Below the pieces are notes generated by a model. The model did no database searches, was not told where the DNA came from, and saw only the letters and a list, made by a program, of their open reading frames with translations. Shown one piece after another: positions 1 through 8,738 of a DNA stretch of 64,000 bases (the stretch's first letter is position 1; each line of letters opens with the position of its first letter). The stretch spans positions 124,001-188,000 of the forward strand of contig CAUBJF010000005.1 in assembly GCA_958436175.1 (NCBI GenBank). The letters are read 5' to 3'. The stretch comes from an uncultured Muribaculaceae bacterium (GTDB lineage Bacteria; Bacteroidota; Bacteroidia; Bacteroidales; Muribaculaceae). The position numbers were made by a program, and so were the translations under genes.

Positions 1-1020
1 ATATTCGCCGGGCTGAACGCCTTCGACATAGAGGTAGCGGAGACCGACCCTGCAAAGTTCATCGATGTCGTAAAATCCATCACCGCAGGCTTTGGAGGTA
101 TAAACCTCGAAGATATAAAGGCGCCTGAATGTTTTACGATCGAAAAAGGCCTCATAGAAAGCTGCGACATCCCCGTGATGCACGATGACCAGCACGGAAC
201 AGCAGTCATAGTCGCTGCTGCTATGATAAACGCCCTAATAATACAGAACAAAAAGATAGGGGATATCCGCATCGTAGTCAACGGAGCCGGTGCCGCAGCA
301 ATAGCATGCACCAGGCTGCTGATATCGCTCGGCGCCGACAGACGAAATATTACGATGTGCGACAGCAAGGGTACGATACGGACAAGCCGTACCGACCTCA
401 ACAGCCAGAAACGTGAATTTGCCGTCGATACCGAAGCAAAGACTCTGTCCGAAGTTATGAAAGATGCCGACGTATTCCTCGGACTGTCCGTGGCCGACTG
501 TGTTACGCCCGAAATGGTGCGGAGCATGGCCGATCGCCCTGTTATCTTCGCCCTCGCAAATCCCAATCCAGAAATAGCGCACGACAAAGCTCTGGAGGCA
601 CGTACCGACCTCATCTACGCCACAGGACGCTCCGACTATCCAAACCAGATCAACAATGTGCTGGGCTTCCCCTATATTTTCCGCGGCGCACTCGACTGCC
701 GGGCTTCCGCAATAACCGAAGAGATGAAAATCGCTGCCGCTCATGCAATTGCCGAACTCGCCCGTCGTCACGTCCCGAACGAGGTCAAAGAACTTTACGG
801 CGGGGAAGACCTCGCCTTCGGGCCGGAATACATTCTTCCTAAGCCTTTCGACCGCCGGCTGCTCACTGCAGTACCACCGGCCGTCGCCGCAGCCGCCGTC
901 AACAGCGGAGTGGCACGCGACCCCATCAAAGACATCGAACGCTACGGCCGACAGCTCAGAAAATACGTCAGCGACACCGACAAGCATATGCGGCAGTACG
1001 TCGAAAGCATGGCGATATAG
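1..1020 (+). CDS. NADP-dependent malic enzyme, 3' part (5' end outside window)
   Basis: The frame is open from base 1, so the N-terminus lies outside the window. The product oxidatively decarboxylates malate to pyruvate with NAD(P)+. The malic-enzyme core is clear: a metal-binding stretch GGINLEDIKAPECF followed by HDDQHGTA, the Rossmann nucleotide-binding segment VVNGAGAAAIA, then FALANPNPE and ATGRSDYPNQ. Many Bacteroidales enzymes of this class are about 760-residue hybrids with a C-terminal phosphotransacetylase-like domain. Here the chain stops (TAG) soon after the linker that normally leads into that domain, and no remnant follows before gltX. The protein therefore looks like a stand-alone malic domain, either a natural short form or a truncated hybrid. 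Identity as malic enzyme is firm; cofactor preference is inferred. Confidence 0.93.
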   Translation: MFAGLNAFDIEVAETDPAKFIDVVKSITAGFGGINLEDIKAPECFTIEKGLIESCDIPVMHDDQHGTAVIVAAAMINALIIQNKKIGDIRIVVNGAGAAAIACTRLLISLGADRRNITMCDSKGTIRTSRTDLNSQKREFAVDTEAKTLSEVMKDADVFLGLSVADCVTPEMVRSMADRPVIFALANPNPEIAHDKALEARTDLIYATGRSDYPNQINNVLGFPYIFRGALDCRASAITEEMKIAAAHAIAELARRHVPNEVKELYGGEDLAFGPEYILPKPFDRRLLTAVPPAVAAAAVNSGVARDPIKDIERYGRQLRKYVSDTDKHMRQYVESMAI

Positions 1021-1024
1021 TCTC

Positions 1025-1055
1025 TTGACAGATACGCGGATTTTTCGTACCTTTG
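1025..1055 (+). promoter_or_regulatory. Bacteroidetes-type promoter of gltX
   Basis: TTGACA begins at 1025 and TACCTTTG lies at 1048-1055. Twenty nucleotides separate the TTG from the -7 box, an excellent fit to the TTG/TANNTTTG pattern. It lies directly after the malic enzyme stop and 37 nt before the gltX ATG. Confidence 0.8.
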
Positions 1056-1091
1056 CAGAACATTAGAAACTTAGAAAAATCCACGATAGCA

Positions 1092-2645
1092 ATGTCGAAA
1101 GAAGATAGAGAAGTGCGCGTGCGCTTCGCGCCCTCGCCAACAGGCCCCCTCCATATCGGAGGTGTCAGGACAGCTTTATACAACTACCTCTTTGCACGCC
1201 AGAACGGCGGCAAGATGATCCTCCGCATCGAGGACACCGACAGTCAGCGTTTCGTTCCCGGAGCGGAGGAATATATCAACGAGGCCCTCGCATGGCTTGG
1301 CATCGGCATCGATGAAGGTGTGCGCGAAGGAGGCCCCTACGGCCCATACAAGCAGAGCGAGCGCCGCGACATCTACCGTGAACATGTCAAGATGCTTCTC
1401 GACCGTGGCAAGGCTTATATCGCTTTCGATACTCCTGCCGAGCTTGAGGCTCAGCGTGCCCAGCATCCCAACTTCCAGTACGATGCCTCGACTCGCGGCA
1501 GCCTCCGCAACTCCCTTGCCATGCCCAAGGAAGAAGTCGACCGTCTCCTTGCCGAAGGTACTCAGTACGTTGTCCGTTTCCTTGTCGAACCGGGCCGTGA
1601 TGTCGCCGTCAACGACCTTCTTCGTGGCACTGTGACCATCAAGAGCGATATCCTCGACGACAAAGTGCTCTATAAGAGTGCCGACGACCTTCCGACATAC
1701 CATCTCGCCAATATCGTCGACGACCACCTCATGAAGGTGACACACGTCATCCGTGGCGAAGAATGGCTCCCCTCGGCACCCCTCCACGTGCTTCTCTACG
1801 AAGCATTCGGATGGGCTGACACAGCTCCCGAGTTTGTACATCTTCCCCTCCTGCTCAAACCCGACGGCAAAGGTAAGCTCAGCAAGCGCGACGGCGACCG
1901 TCTCGGTTTCCCCGTCTTCCCACTCGAATGGCACGATCCCAAGACCGGCGACAAGGCCAGTGGATACCGTGAAAGCGGATATCTTCCCGAAGCTGTCATC
2001 AACTTCCTCGCCCTCCTCGGCTGGAACCCCGGTGACGATACCGAAATGATGAGTATGGACGAGCTAATCTCCAAGTTCTCGTTCAGCCACTGCTCGAAGT
2101 CTGGCGCCCGTTTTGCCTTCGACAAGGGCAAATGGTTCAACCATACGTACCTCCAGGCAAAACCTGATGCAGAGCTCGCAGAACTCTTCAAGCCCGTCCT
2201 TGAAGCTCATGGTGTAGATCCCAAAGCTTTCTCCGACGAGTACATCGCCAAAGCTGTCGGCTTGGTCAAAAGCCGTATCACCTTTGTCAACGACCTCTGG
2301 GACAATGCCCGATTCTTCTTCGTCGCTCCTACGGAATACGACCCCAAGGCTGTCAAAAAACGCTGGTCGCCGGAAATGGGCACTATCATGACCGACCTTG
2401 CCGACATGCTCGAAAAAGCACCCGACTTCCATAGCGCCGTCCTCGAACCGGCTGTTATGGCATGGATAGCCGAACGCGGCCTCCATCTCGGCAATGTCAT
2501 GAACGCATTCCGCCTCACCGTTGTCGGTGAATGTAAGGGCCCGCACATGTTCGACATTACCGACCTCCTTGGCCGCGAGGAAACCGTCCGCCGAATACGC
2601 GCAGGTGTCGAACGCATAAAGCCTGCCGATGAATCCCCTCTATAA
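1092..2645 (+). CDS. gltX: Glutamate--tRNA ligase
   Basis: Class I aminoacyl-tRNA synthetase that charges tRNA-Glu in the cytoplasm. The 517-residue product carries the HIGH-type motif HIGG at residues 21-24 within the PSPTGPLHIGG signature, and the KMSKS-type loop KLSKR at about 262-266. The length suits the family. A TTG codon at 1053 is in frame but overlaps the -7 promoter box, so the ATG at 1092 (start MSKEDREVRV) is chosen. The 3' end overlaps the next gene, waaA, by 17 nt, suggesting they are cotranscribed. Whether it also charges tRNA-Gln (non-discriminating) cannot be read from the sequence. Confidence 0.97.
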   Translation: MSKEDREVRVRFAPSPTGPLHIGGVRTALYNYLFARQNGGKMILRIEDTDSQRFVPGAEEYINEALAWLGIGIDEGVREGGPYGPYKQSERRDIYREHVKMLLDRGKAYIAFDTPAELEAQRAQHPNFQYDASTRGSLRNSLAMPKEEVDRLLAEGTQYVVRFLVEPGRDVAVNDLLRGTVTIKSDILDDKVLYKSADDLPTYHLANIVDDHLMKVTHVIRGEEWLPSAPLHVLLYEAFGWADTAPEFVHLPLLLKPDGKGKLSKRDGDRLGFPVFPLEWHDPKTGDKASGYRESGYLPEAVINFLALLGWNPGDDTEMMSMDELISKFSFSHCSKSGARFAFDKGKWFNHTYLQAKPDAELAELFKPVLEAHGVDPKAFSDEYIAKAVGLVKSRITFVNDLWDNARFFFVAPTEYDPKAVKKRWSPEMGTIMTDLADMLEKAPDFHSAVLEPAVMAWIAERGLHLGNVMNAFRLTVVGECKGPHMFDITDLLGREETVRRIRAGVERIKPADESPL

Positions 2646-3918
2646 TGCTGCAATAGCGATATACGCCGGAGCCGCCAAAGCGGCTTCGGTGAAATCGTCT
2701 AAAATACGCCGAATGCTGGTAGGCCAGAAGGAAACTCTGGGCCGACTCCGGACATTCCGGAAATCTATGGCTCCCGACGGTTTCGATGTCTGGTTCCACG
2801 CTGCATCTCTCGGCGAGTTCGAACAAGCTCGGCCCCTGATAGATGCCCTCCTTCGCGAAAGAAAAGATCTGTCCATCCTTCTTTCATTCTTCTCGCCCTC
2901 GGGCTATGAAGTGCGAAAGGACTATAATCCGCGTGTAGCTACAGTATACCTTCCCTTCGACCGTCCTTCGCTGGTACGCCGATTCTTAGACGAGGCTAAG
3001 CCGAAGATGGCCATATTCGTCAAATACGAGTTCTGGGGCAACTACCTGTCGGAGCTTGAGAAAGCCGGAATTCCGACATACATAATATCCTCGATATTCA
3101 GGCCTGGACAGCGTTTCTTCCGTCCTTTCGGGAAGACCTTCCGCGACATGCTGCGATGCTACAGTCATCTATATGTCCAGGACGAAAACAGCAGGATGCT
3201 CCTGGCCGGAATTGGTATAGAAAATGTGACTGTCGCCGGAGACACCCGATTCGACCGCGTCACAGACACGCTGAAGAAGCGCAAGGCAATCCCGGAGGTC
3301 GAGGCATTCCTTGATGGAGCCGACAAATCGACTTTCACCCTTGTGATAGGCAGCAGCTGGCCGCAGGACGAAACCGTCTATATCCCCTGGCTCAAAGCCC
3401 ACAAGGAAGTCAGGACGATAATAGCGCCCCACGAATTCGACGACGCTCGCCTTAAGACCCTCAGAGAGCTTCTCGGCAACGACTGCACCATGCTCCTTTC
3501 CGACTTCCGCAAACTATACGGGAATTCGCCCGAGGAAGCAGCGGAAAAAGCCCGAAACCTCCGACATCTGATCATCGACTGTTTCGGCCTGCTCAGCAGC
3601 CTCTACGCCTATGCCTCGGCCGCATACATCGGAGGAGGCTTCGGGACAGGCATCCATAACATCAATGAAGCCGCTGTCTACTCCGTGCCGGTCGTCTTCG
3701 GCCCAAAGCACCGGAAATTCAAGGAAGCCGGAGAGCTGATTGCCTGCGGCGGAGCTTTCGAGGTGAACTCCGGGGCTTCATTCGCCAAAATAGCATCGGA
3801 GCTCGTCAGCGATTCGGATAAGCGCCGCAAAGCCGGAGAAGCCGCAGGAAAGTACATCGCATCCAACATCGGCGCGAGCGCGTTGATTCTCAAAGATTTA
3901 TTTGGCATTACGCCTTAA
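2629..3918 (+). CDS. waaA: 3-deoxy-D-manno-octulosonic acid (Kdo) transferase
   Basis: Transfers Kdo from CMP-Kdo to the lipid A precursor at the inner membrane, an early step of LPS core assembly. The 429-residue protein shows the family N-terminal membrane-associated helix, then the motif HAASLGEFEQARPL at about 57-70 with the catalytic Glu of the GEFE segment. Later come the nucleotide-binding Rossmann half with VIGSSWPQDE and a C-terminal YIGGGFGTGIHNINEAA motif. The start ATG lies 17 nt inside gltX, and the following gene begins 3 nt after its stop. How many Kdo residues it adds is not visible. Confidence 0.95.
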   Translation: MNPLYNAAIAIYAGAAKAASVKSSKIRRMLVGQKETLGRLRTFRKSMAPDGFDVWFHAASLGEFEQARPLIDALLRERKDLSILLSFFSPSGYEVRKDYNPRVATVYLPFDRPSLVRRFLDEAKPKMAIFVKYEFWGNYLSELEKAGIPTYIISSIFRPGQRFFRPFGKTFRDMLRCYSHLYVQDENSRMLLAGIGIENVTVAGDTRFDRVTDTLKKRKAIPEVEAFLDGADKSTFTLVIGSSWPQDETVYIPWLKAHKEVRTIIAPHEFDDARLKTLRELLGNDCTMLLSDFRKLYGNSPEEAAEKARNLRHLIIDCFGLLSSLYAYASAAYIGGGFGTGIHNINEAAVYSVPVVFGPKHRKFKEAGELIACGGAFEVNSGASFAKIASELVSDSDKRRKAGEAAGKYIASNIGASALILKDLFGITP

Positions 3919-3921
3919 GAT

Positions 3922-4818
3922 ATGATTAAAGTAGGTATATACGGTCCCGACTCCGTCGACAGTCGTGTGCGCAAACAACTCTTGCGCTTCCTCCTCCGCC
4001 ATCCCGACGTGGAGCTATGCTGTGTTGCTTCGCCTTCGGGCAACACTATTCCTATTGCAGAACTACACCCGGTCTATGCCGGCGAAACAGAACTCACGCT
4101 CGAACGTGTCCTCGAGCTCGACGGCCTCGACGTACTCTTTGTCATCGACGAGGATAACCTTACCGACGAGATTATCAAAAAATACAACAGCGACAAGGAT
4201 TTCCGTCTCATCCTCCTCGGCGAAGCGTCCAAGACTCTTGCCGACAAGGGTTTCTTCTCCTACGGTCTGCCGGAATACAACCGGAAAGAGCTCGTCCGTG
4301 GAGCAAGGGCTGCCGTTTCCCCCAGGCCCGAAGCCATGGCCATCGAGATAGCCCTTTTCCCTCTTGCCAAAAGCGGACTCCTCCCCGACGACATCGATAT
4401 TTCCCTTGCCTGCGGCAAGAAGGACCTCAATCCGGCAGTCGGCGAAGCTGTCGGAATGCTAAAGCTCGTACAGCCTTCCTTCAAAGGAAATATCAAGGCC
4501 CAGAGCGACGACCTCGCTCCCTACGACCGCATCGACCTGGTAGCAACCATGGGCGCACCGGTGGCAACTGAAGAAATCGAACGTATCTACCGTGAGGCCT
4601 ACGAAGACCACAACTTCTCCCACCTCATCGCAGGCCACAACGGCATCGACGAAGACCTCCGTGGCAGCAACAAATGCCTCCTGCAGCTATATGGCAAAGA
4701 TGGCAAACTGACTGTGAGAGCATCTATGGACGCTCTCACAAAAGGTATTACCGGCAATGCAATCCACCTCATGAACCTACTCTTCGGGCTATACGAACGA
4801 ACCGGTCTCTCCATATGA
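3922..4818 (+). CDS. ArgC-like protein lacking the catalytic cysteine
   Basis: The fold resembles N-acetyl-gamma-glutamyl-phosphate reductase (ArgC). There is an N-terminal Rossmann start (MIKVGIYGP), the YGLPEYNR motif at 114-121 that precedes the active site in ArgC, and a C-terminal stretch with KGITGNAIHLMNLLFGL that matches the family ending. Where ArgC has the Asn-Pro-Gly-Cys catalytic motif, this protein reads Ser-Pro-Arg-Pro (133-136), so the nucleophilic cysteine is replaced by Pro136. The region normally holding the active-site histidine is shortened and shows no obvious equivalent; the total is 298 residues. It should not catalyse the ArgC reaction. It sits 3 nt after waaA, in a transcription unit with no arginine genes. 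The function is unknown; a binding or regulatory role, or loss of function, are both possible. Confidence 0.75.
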   Translation: MIKVGIYGPDSVDSRVRKQLLRFLLRHPDVELCCVASPSGNTIPIAELHPVYAGETELTLERVLELDGLDVLFVIDEDNLTDEIIKKYNSDKDFRLILLGEASKTLADKGFFSYGLPEYNRKELVRGARAAVSPRPEAMAIEIALFPLAKSGLLPDDIDISLACGKKDLNPAVGEAVGMLKLVQPSFKGNIKAQSDDLAPYDRIDLVATMGAPVATEEIERIYREAYEDHNFSHLIAGHNGIDEDLRGSNKCLLQLYGKDGKLTVRASMDALTKGITGNAIHLMNLLFGLYERTGLSI

Positions 4819-4834
4819 CAAACTGAGACCAGAC

Positions 4835-4865
4835 TTGCACCAGAGCGACTAAATAGTTATATTTG
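4835..4865 (+). promoter_or_regulatory. Promoter of the coiled-coil protein / MgtC unit
   Basis: TTG at 4835-4837 and TATATTTG at 4858-4865, with a 20-nt spacer, match the Bacteroidetes consensus. The first downstream ATG is at 4892. Confidence 0.75.
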
Positions 4866-4891
4866 CATATCTTTATAAGGCATATATTAAT

Positions 4892-5809
4892 ATGGATCCC
4901 AAAATTAAATCTTCACTCCCCGTCTACATAGCAGCCGCAGTCATCGCAGTGCTTGCCGCAGTTCTCGTTTTCTGGGCTATACGCTCCAGCCGCCAGGCAA
5001 GCGCACTGGAAGCCAAGATGGAACAGATGGAACTCGAGACCGCTCAGCGCGACCTCGACCGCGAATATCAGGAACTCAACGACGAGTTCCAGCAGTTCGA
5101 AAATTCCAGAAAATACATCACCGACGACAGCATCAAGCGCGAACTCAACGATAAATACGAAGCCGCACGTCTACAGGTCGAAAAACTCCAGCAGGAGCTC
5201 GCCAACCAGAAGCATAAGAGCAGCGCGGAAATCAAGAAACTGAGAGGGGAAATCGATACCCTCCGGGCACTGCTGCGTCACTACGTCGAAGAAATCGACC
5301 GTCTCAACAAGGAGAACGAAGCCCTGCGCAACGAGAACAAGGAGATAAAAGATGAAAACTCACGCCTGAGCAGCCGCGTCCACGAGACCGCACGCCAGAA
5401 CGAAGTCCTGACCGAACGCATGACGCTCGCCGAGAAACTCAACGTCACCGGCCTCAGTCTTCAGGCTCTTAACAAAAAAGGTAAAATCGAGAAAAAGGTC
5501 AAGAAAGCCACACAGCTCCGGATTACTTTCACTATCCCGCAGAACAATTCGACACCTGTGGGCGAGAAGACAATCTATGCACGCATAATATCACCTTCCG
5601 GTCAGCTCCTCGGCAATGCCGGCAACTTCAGCTTCGAAAGCGGATCCGTACCTTGCTCTGCCAAGATTACAGTCGAATATGCGGGCGAAGAAATGGGCGG
5701 TGTGACTATCTACTGGGATGTCAACACGCCGCTTATAGCCGGCGACTATACAGTCGAACTGTTCGCCGACAACTTCCGTCTCATATCCCGCTCCTTCAAC
5801 CTTCAGTAA
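4892..5809 (+). CDS. Membrane-anchored coiled-coil protein with C-terminal beta-sandwich-like domain, function unknown
   Basis: 305 residues. A single hydrophobic segment (about 10-29) is followed by a long charged heptad-rich region (about 35-200, rich in Glu, Lys, Arg, Asn and Leu), predicted to be a coiled coil. The C-terminal 100 residues lose that pattern and look like an Ig-type beta-sandwich (alternating hydrophobic strands ending in ADNFRLISRSFNL). The topology suggests an inner-membrane anchor with the coiled coil and terminal domain in the periplasm. It has its own promoter, and its stop codon overlaps the start of the MgtC-like gene (TAATG), implying translational coupling. I do not recognise a named family, and no catalytic motif is visible. 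Confidence 0.8.
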   Translation: MDPKIKSSLPVYIAAAVIAVLAAVLVFWAIRSSRQASALEAKMEQMELETAQRDLDREYQELNDEFQQFENSRKYITDDSIKRELNDKYEAARLQVEKLQQELANQKHKSSAEIKKLRGEIDTLRALLRHYVEEIDRLNKENEALRNENKEIKDENSRLSSRVHETARQNEVLTERMTLAEKLNVTGLSLQALNKKGKIEKKVKKATQLRITFTIPQNNSTPVGEKTIYARIISPSGQLLGNAGNFSFESGSVPCSAKITVEYAGEEMGGVTIYWDVNTPLIAGDYTVELFADNFRLISRSFNLQ

Positions 5810-6531
5810 TGACCTTATTTCAGGAAATATACACTGCGGTCAACAGCATCGAAGTCAATACCGTCGGCTCCATCTACAAGCTAATCCTGAGTATGATTCT
5901 CGGAGCCGTCGTAGGCTACGAACGCCGACGCAAAGGGCAGACGGCCGGTGTGCGCACATTCTCCCTCATATCCATGGGCGCGACGCTCGCTATGCTTCTC
6001 TCGATATATGTCCCGCAAGAATATATGGGCCTGAAAAACGGCGACCCCGGGCGTATCGCAGCCCAGGTCATCACCGGCATAGGCTTTCTCGGTGCCGGAG
6101 CAATCATACAGATGAAAGGTTCTGTGCGAGGTCTCACCACCGCTGCCGGCATATGGATGGTCGCAATCATCGGTATGGCGGTTGGCCTCGGCATGTACTG
6201 CCTGTCGGTCGTGGCCGCCGCCCTTATTCTATTCATCCTCGTCCAGCTCGAACGCATCGAGAAAAAAATCAGTCGTGGAGCTGAGTCGCGCATCATACGA
6301 CTGCGCGTCGGCGAGATACTGCATGAAATCAAAGACTACCGCCACGTCCTCTCCCAGAACAGGATACACCTTAGCAACTTCTTTGTCGACTATGACTTCG
6401 AAGCCGGAGAGACACGCCTCAACCTTGTCGTGCTCATACGCGAAGAGACAAACTATATCCATCTCTTCTCCGAGCTCGCAGCCCTCCACCCGACGAAGGC
6501 GATATCCCTTGCCAACCAGCTGAGCATATAG
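5809..6531 (+). CDS. MgtC/SapB-family inner membrane protein
   Basis: 240 residues. The N-terminal half is strongly hydrophobic with four to five membrane segments and the MgtC hallmarks GAVVGYERRRKGQTAGVRTF, ITGIGFLGAGAII and VRGLTTAAGIW. The C-terminal 90 residues form a soluble cytoplasmic domain. MgtC proteins modulate adaptation to low Mg2+ or acid stress, and in several species they inhibit ATP synthase or affect ion homeostasis; the role here is inferred. An in-frame extension to 5653 exists, but the ATG at 5809 overlaps the upstream stop by one base and starts directly before the amphipathic and membrane region, so it is preferred. It is 11 bp upstream of a cation antiporter, which supports an ion or pH homeostasis role. 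Confidence 0.9.
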   Translation: MTLFQEIYTAVNSIEVNTVGSIYKLILSMILGAVVGYERRRKGQTAGVRTFSLISMGATLAMLLSIYVPQEYMGLKNGDPGRIAAQVITGIGFLGAGAIIQMKGSVRGLTTAAGIWMVAIIGMAVGLGMYCLSVVAAALILFILVQLERIEKKISRGAESRIIRLRVGEILHEIKDYRHVLSQNRIHLSNFFVDYDFEAGETRLNLVVLIREETNYIHLFSELAALHPTKAISLANQLSI

Positions 6532-6542
6532 CCATTCCACAT

Positions 6543-8729
6543 ATGAATATCCAGGGACTCATCACAGACCTCGCTTTTATCCTGCTCCTTGGGGCCGTCG
6601 TCACGGTTCTCTTCAAGTGGATAAAACAGCCGGTCGTGCTTGGTTATATAGTAGCCGGATTTCTGGCCAGCCCACATTTCAAGTATCTGCCTTCAGTCAC
6701 CACTGAGGAAAACATCGACTTCTGGGCACAGATAGGTATCGTCGTCCTTCTCTTCTCCCTCGGTCTGGAATTCAGTTTCAAGAAACTTGTCAATTCAGGA
6801 GGGTCGGCCGTCGTCTCAGCACTTATCATCGTGTCGGGCATGATGTGTGCCGGACTGGCAGTAGGCCATGTCATGCACCTCAACTACATCAACAGCCTCT
6901 TCCTTGGCGGAATGCTCTCAATGTCGTCCACGACGATTATCATCAAAGCTTTTACAGACATGGGGCTGAGGCAGAAGAAATTCGCCTCCCTCGTCCTTGC
7001 CGTCCTCATCGTCGAAGACCTCTTCGCCGTCCTGATGATGGTGCTCCTGTCGTCGATAGCCATCAACAACAGCGTCGAAGGCGGAGAACTCCTCTTCAGC
7101 GTCGGCAAGCTCGTCTTCTTCCTCATCATCTGGTTCCTTGTCGGAGTTTACGTGCTGCCATCACTACTTGGCGGCATCCGCCGGTTCCTCAACGAAGAGA
7201 CTCTCCTTGTCGTGTCGATGGGCCTCTGCCTGGGCATGGCTGTATTCTCGGTATATTGTGGCTTCTCCATGGCTCTCGGCGCATTCGTGATGGGATCCAT
7301 CCTTGCCGGTACATCCTATGCCGAGCGCATCGAGCACGTCGTCACCCCCGTCAAAGACCTTTTCGGCTCTGTCTTCTTTATTTCGGTCGGCATGATGGTA
7401 CAGCCCGACATTCTGGCAACCTACTGGGCTCCGATTCTCATTCTGTCGGCAGTAGTAATCGTCGGCATGATCATATTTGGCAGTTCCGGAATGCTTATCA
7501 CAGGCCAGACGCTGAAAGTTGCCATACAGGCCGGTTTCTCGCTGACGCAAATAGGCGAATTCGCTTTCATCATCGCGACCCTCGGCATGAGTCTTGGTGT
7601 CCTCAATGCGAATCTCTACCCGATAGTAGTGGCCGTCTCCGTCATCACGACCTTTACCACACCTTACTTCATCAAGATGTCGGTGCCCTTCTATAACTTC
7701 GTCGAAAGGCATCTCCCCCAGAGCCTCCGCTTCCTCATCGTCCGCTACCAGAAGCAGGCTGACCGCAGCGAAGCCGAAGGCCGTCCATGGAAGACGATGC
7801 TGCGGCGCTATACCTGGCGCACGATACTCTACTCCGTCGTCCTGCTCGCCATACTGCTCATATCGCAGACATACCTCCAGCCATATCTTGCCAGATGGGT
7901 GCCTCAATGGAGCAGGCTGCTATGCGTAGTCATCACCCTGGCAGTCATGACTCCTTTCCTCTTAACCCTGATAATACCAGTACAGACCTCTAAAGAAGGA
8001 GGAATGGGCAGCAACATACCCGGCATCGTAATGACAATATTCCGCTTCATCATAGCAATGGTGTTTGTGAACCGCGCCATAATACAGGTCTATTCCGCAA
8101 GGGCTGGCTTCTTCGCCGTGATAGCGGTTCTTTTTCTCGCGATCCTGCTGCTTTCCCGTCGACTGCGTGTCAGCATGGCCAATATCGAGAGTAAGTTCCT
8201 GGACAACCTCAATGAGCGCGAGCTCCGGCGCAGCGGCAAGAAGAACGCCGTAGTCCACGACCTCCATCAGGCTTTTATCACCGTCGGCCCCGGCTCGGAA
8301 TTCCTCGGACAGAGGCTTATGGACTCCGACCTGCGCTCGAAGTATGGTGTCAACGTGGTCAGCATCCAGCGAGGTGCCGAGTTCATACCCATCCCTAACG
8401 GCCGCACACGGCTTTACCCGGGCGACGTGATAGGCGTGATAGGCACCGACGAACAGATTGAAACGATTCTTCCCATCGTAGAAGCCACCAAGACAGAAGA
8501 AGATACAGACAACTCGGAAGTAAAGCTAACCAGCATACTCCTAAGCGATAAATCTCCCCTTATCGACAAGACTCCCCGATCCTCCTCGCTTCGCGACAAT
8601 TACGAAGCCCTCGTCGTCGCCGTCGACCGTGGCGACGAACATATCGACTCCAAGCCAGACCTCGTTTTCAAACCCGGCGACATAGTATGGCTTGTTGGCG
8701 ACCACAAAAAACTCGCAAAACTAAAATGA
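6543..8729 (+). CDS. CPA2-family cation:proton antiporter with C-terminal TrkA-C domains
   Basis: 728 residues. Residues 1 to about 390 form the Na+/H+ (KefB-type) exchanger core, with VVLGYIVAGFLASP, the extended VLLFSLGLEFSFKKL and FAFIIATLGMSLG segments. A second block of about four hydrophobic helices follows (roughly 415-540). The tail (about 580-728) carries two RCK_C/TrkA-C-like ligand-binding modules, each with a valine-rich strand and a PGD turn (LYPGDVIGVIG, FKPGDIVWLVGD). I see no RCK_N nucleotide-binding domain. It probably exchanges K+ or Na+ for protons under ligand control. It follows mgtC by 11 bp and is likely in the same operon; purM starts 9 bp after it. Confidence 0.9.
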   Translation: MNIQGLITDLAFILLLGAVVTVLFKWIKQPVVLGYIVAGFLASPHFKYLPSVTTEENIDFWAQIGIVVLLFSLGLEFSFKKLVNSGGSAVVSALIIVSGMMCAGLAVGHVMHLNYINSLFLGGMLSMSSTTIIIKAFTDMGLRQKKFASLVLAVLIVEDLFAVLMMVLLSSIAINNSVEGGELLFSVGKLVFFLIIWFLVGVYVLPSLLGGIRRFLNEETLLVVSMGLCLGMAVFSVYCGFSMALGAFVMGSILAGTSYAERIEHVVTPVKDLFGSVFFISVGMMVQPDILATYWAPILILSAVVIVGMIIFGSSGMLITGQTLKVAIQAGFSLTQIGEFAFIIATLGMSLGVLNANLYPIVVAVSVITTFTTPYFIKMSVPFYNFVERHLPQSLRFLIVRYQKQADRSEAEGRPWKTMLRRYTWRTILYSVVLLAILLISQTYLQPYLARWVPQWSRLLCVVITLAVMTPFLLTLIIPVQTSKEGGMGSNIPGIVMTIFRFIIAMVFVNRAIIQVYSARAGFFAVIAVLFLAILLLSRRLRVSMANIESKFLDNLNERELRRSGKKNAVVHDLHQAFITVGPGSEFLGQRLMDSDLRSKYGVNVVSIQRGAEFIPIPNGRTRLYPGDVIGVIGTDEQIETILPIVEATKTEEDTDNSEVKLTSILLSDKSPLIDKTPRSSSLRDNYEALVVAVDRGDEHIDSKPDLVFKPGDIVWLVGDHKKLAKLK

Positions 8730-8738
8730 CATTGAAAT

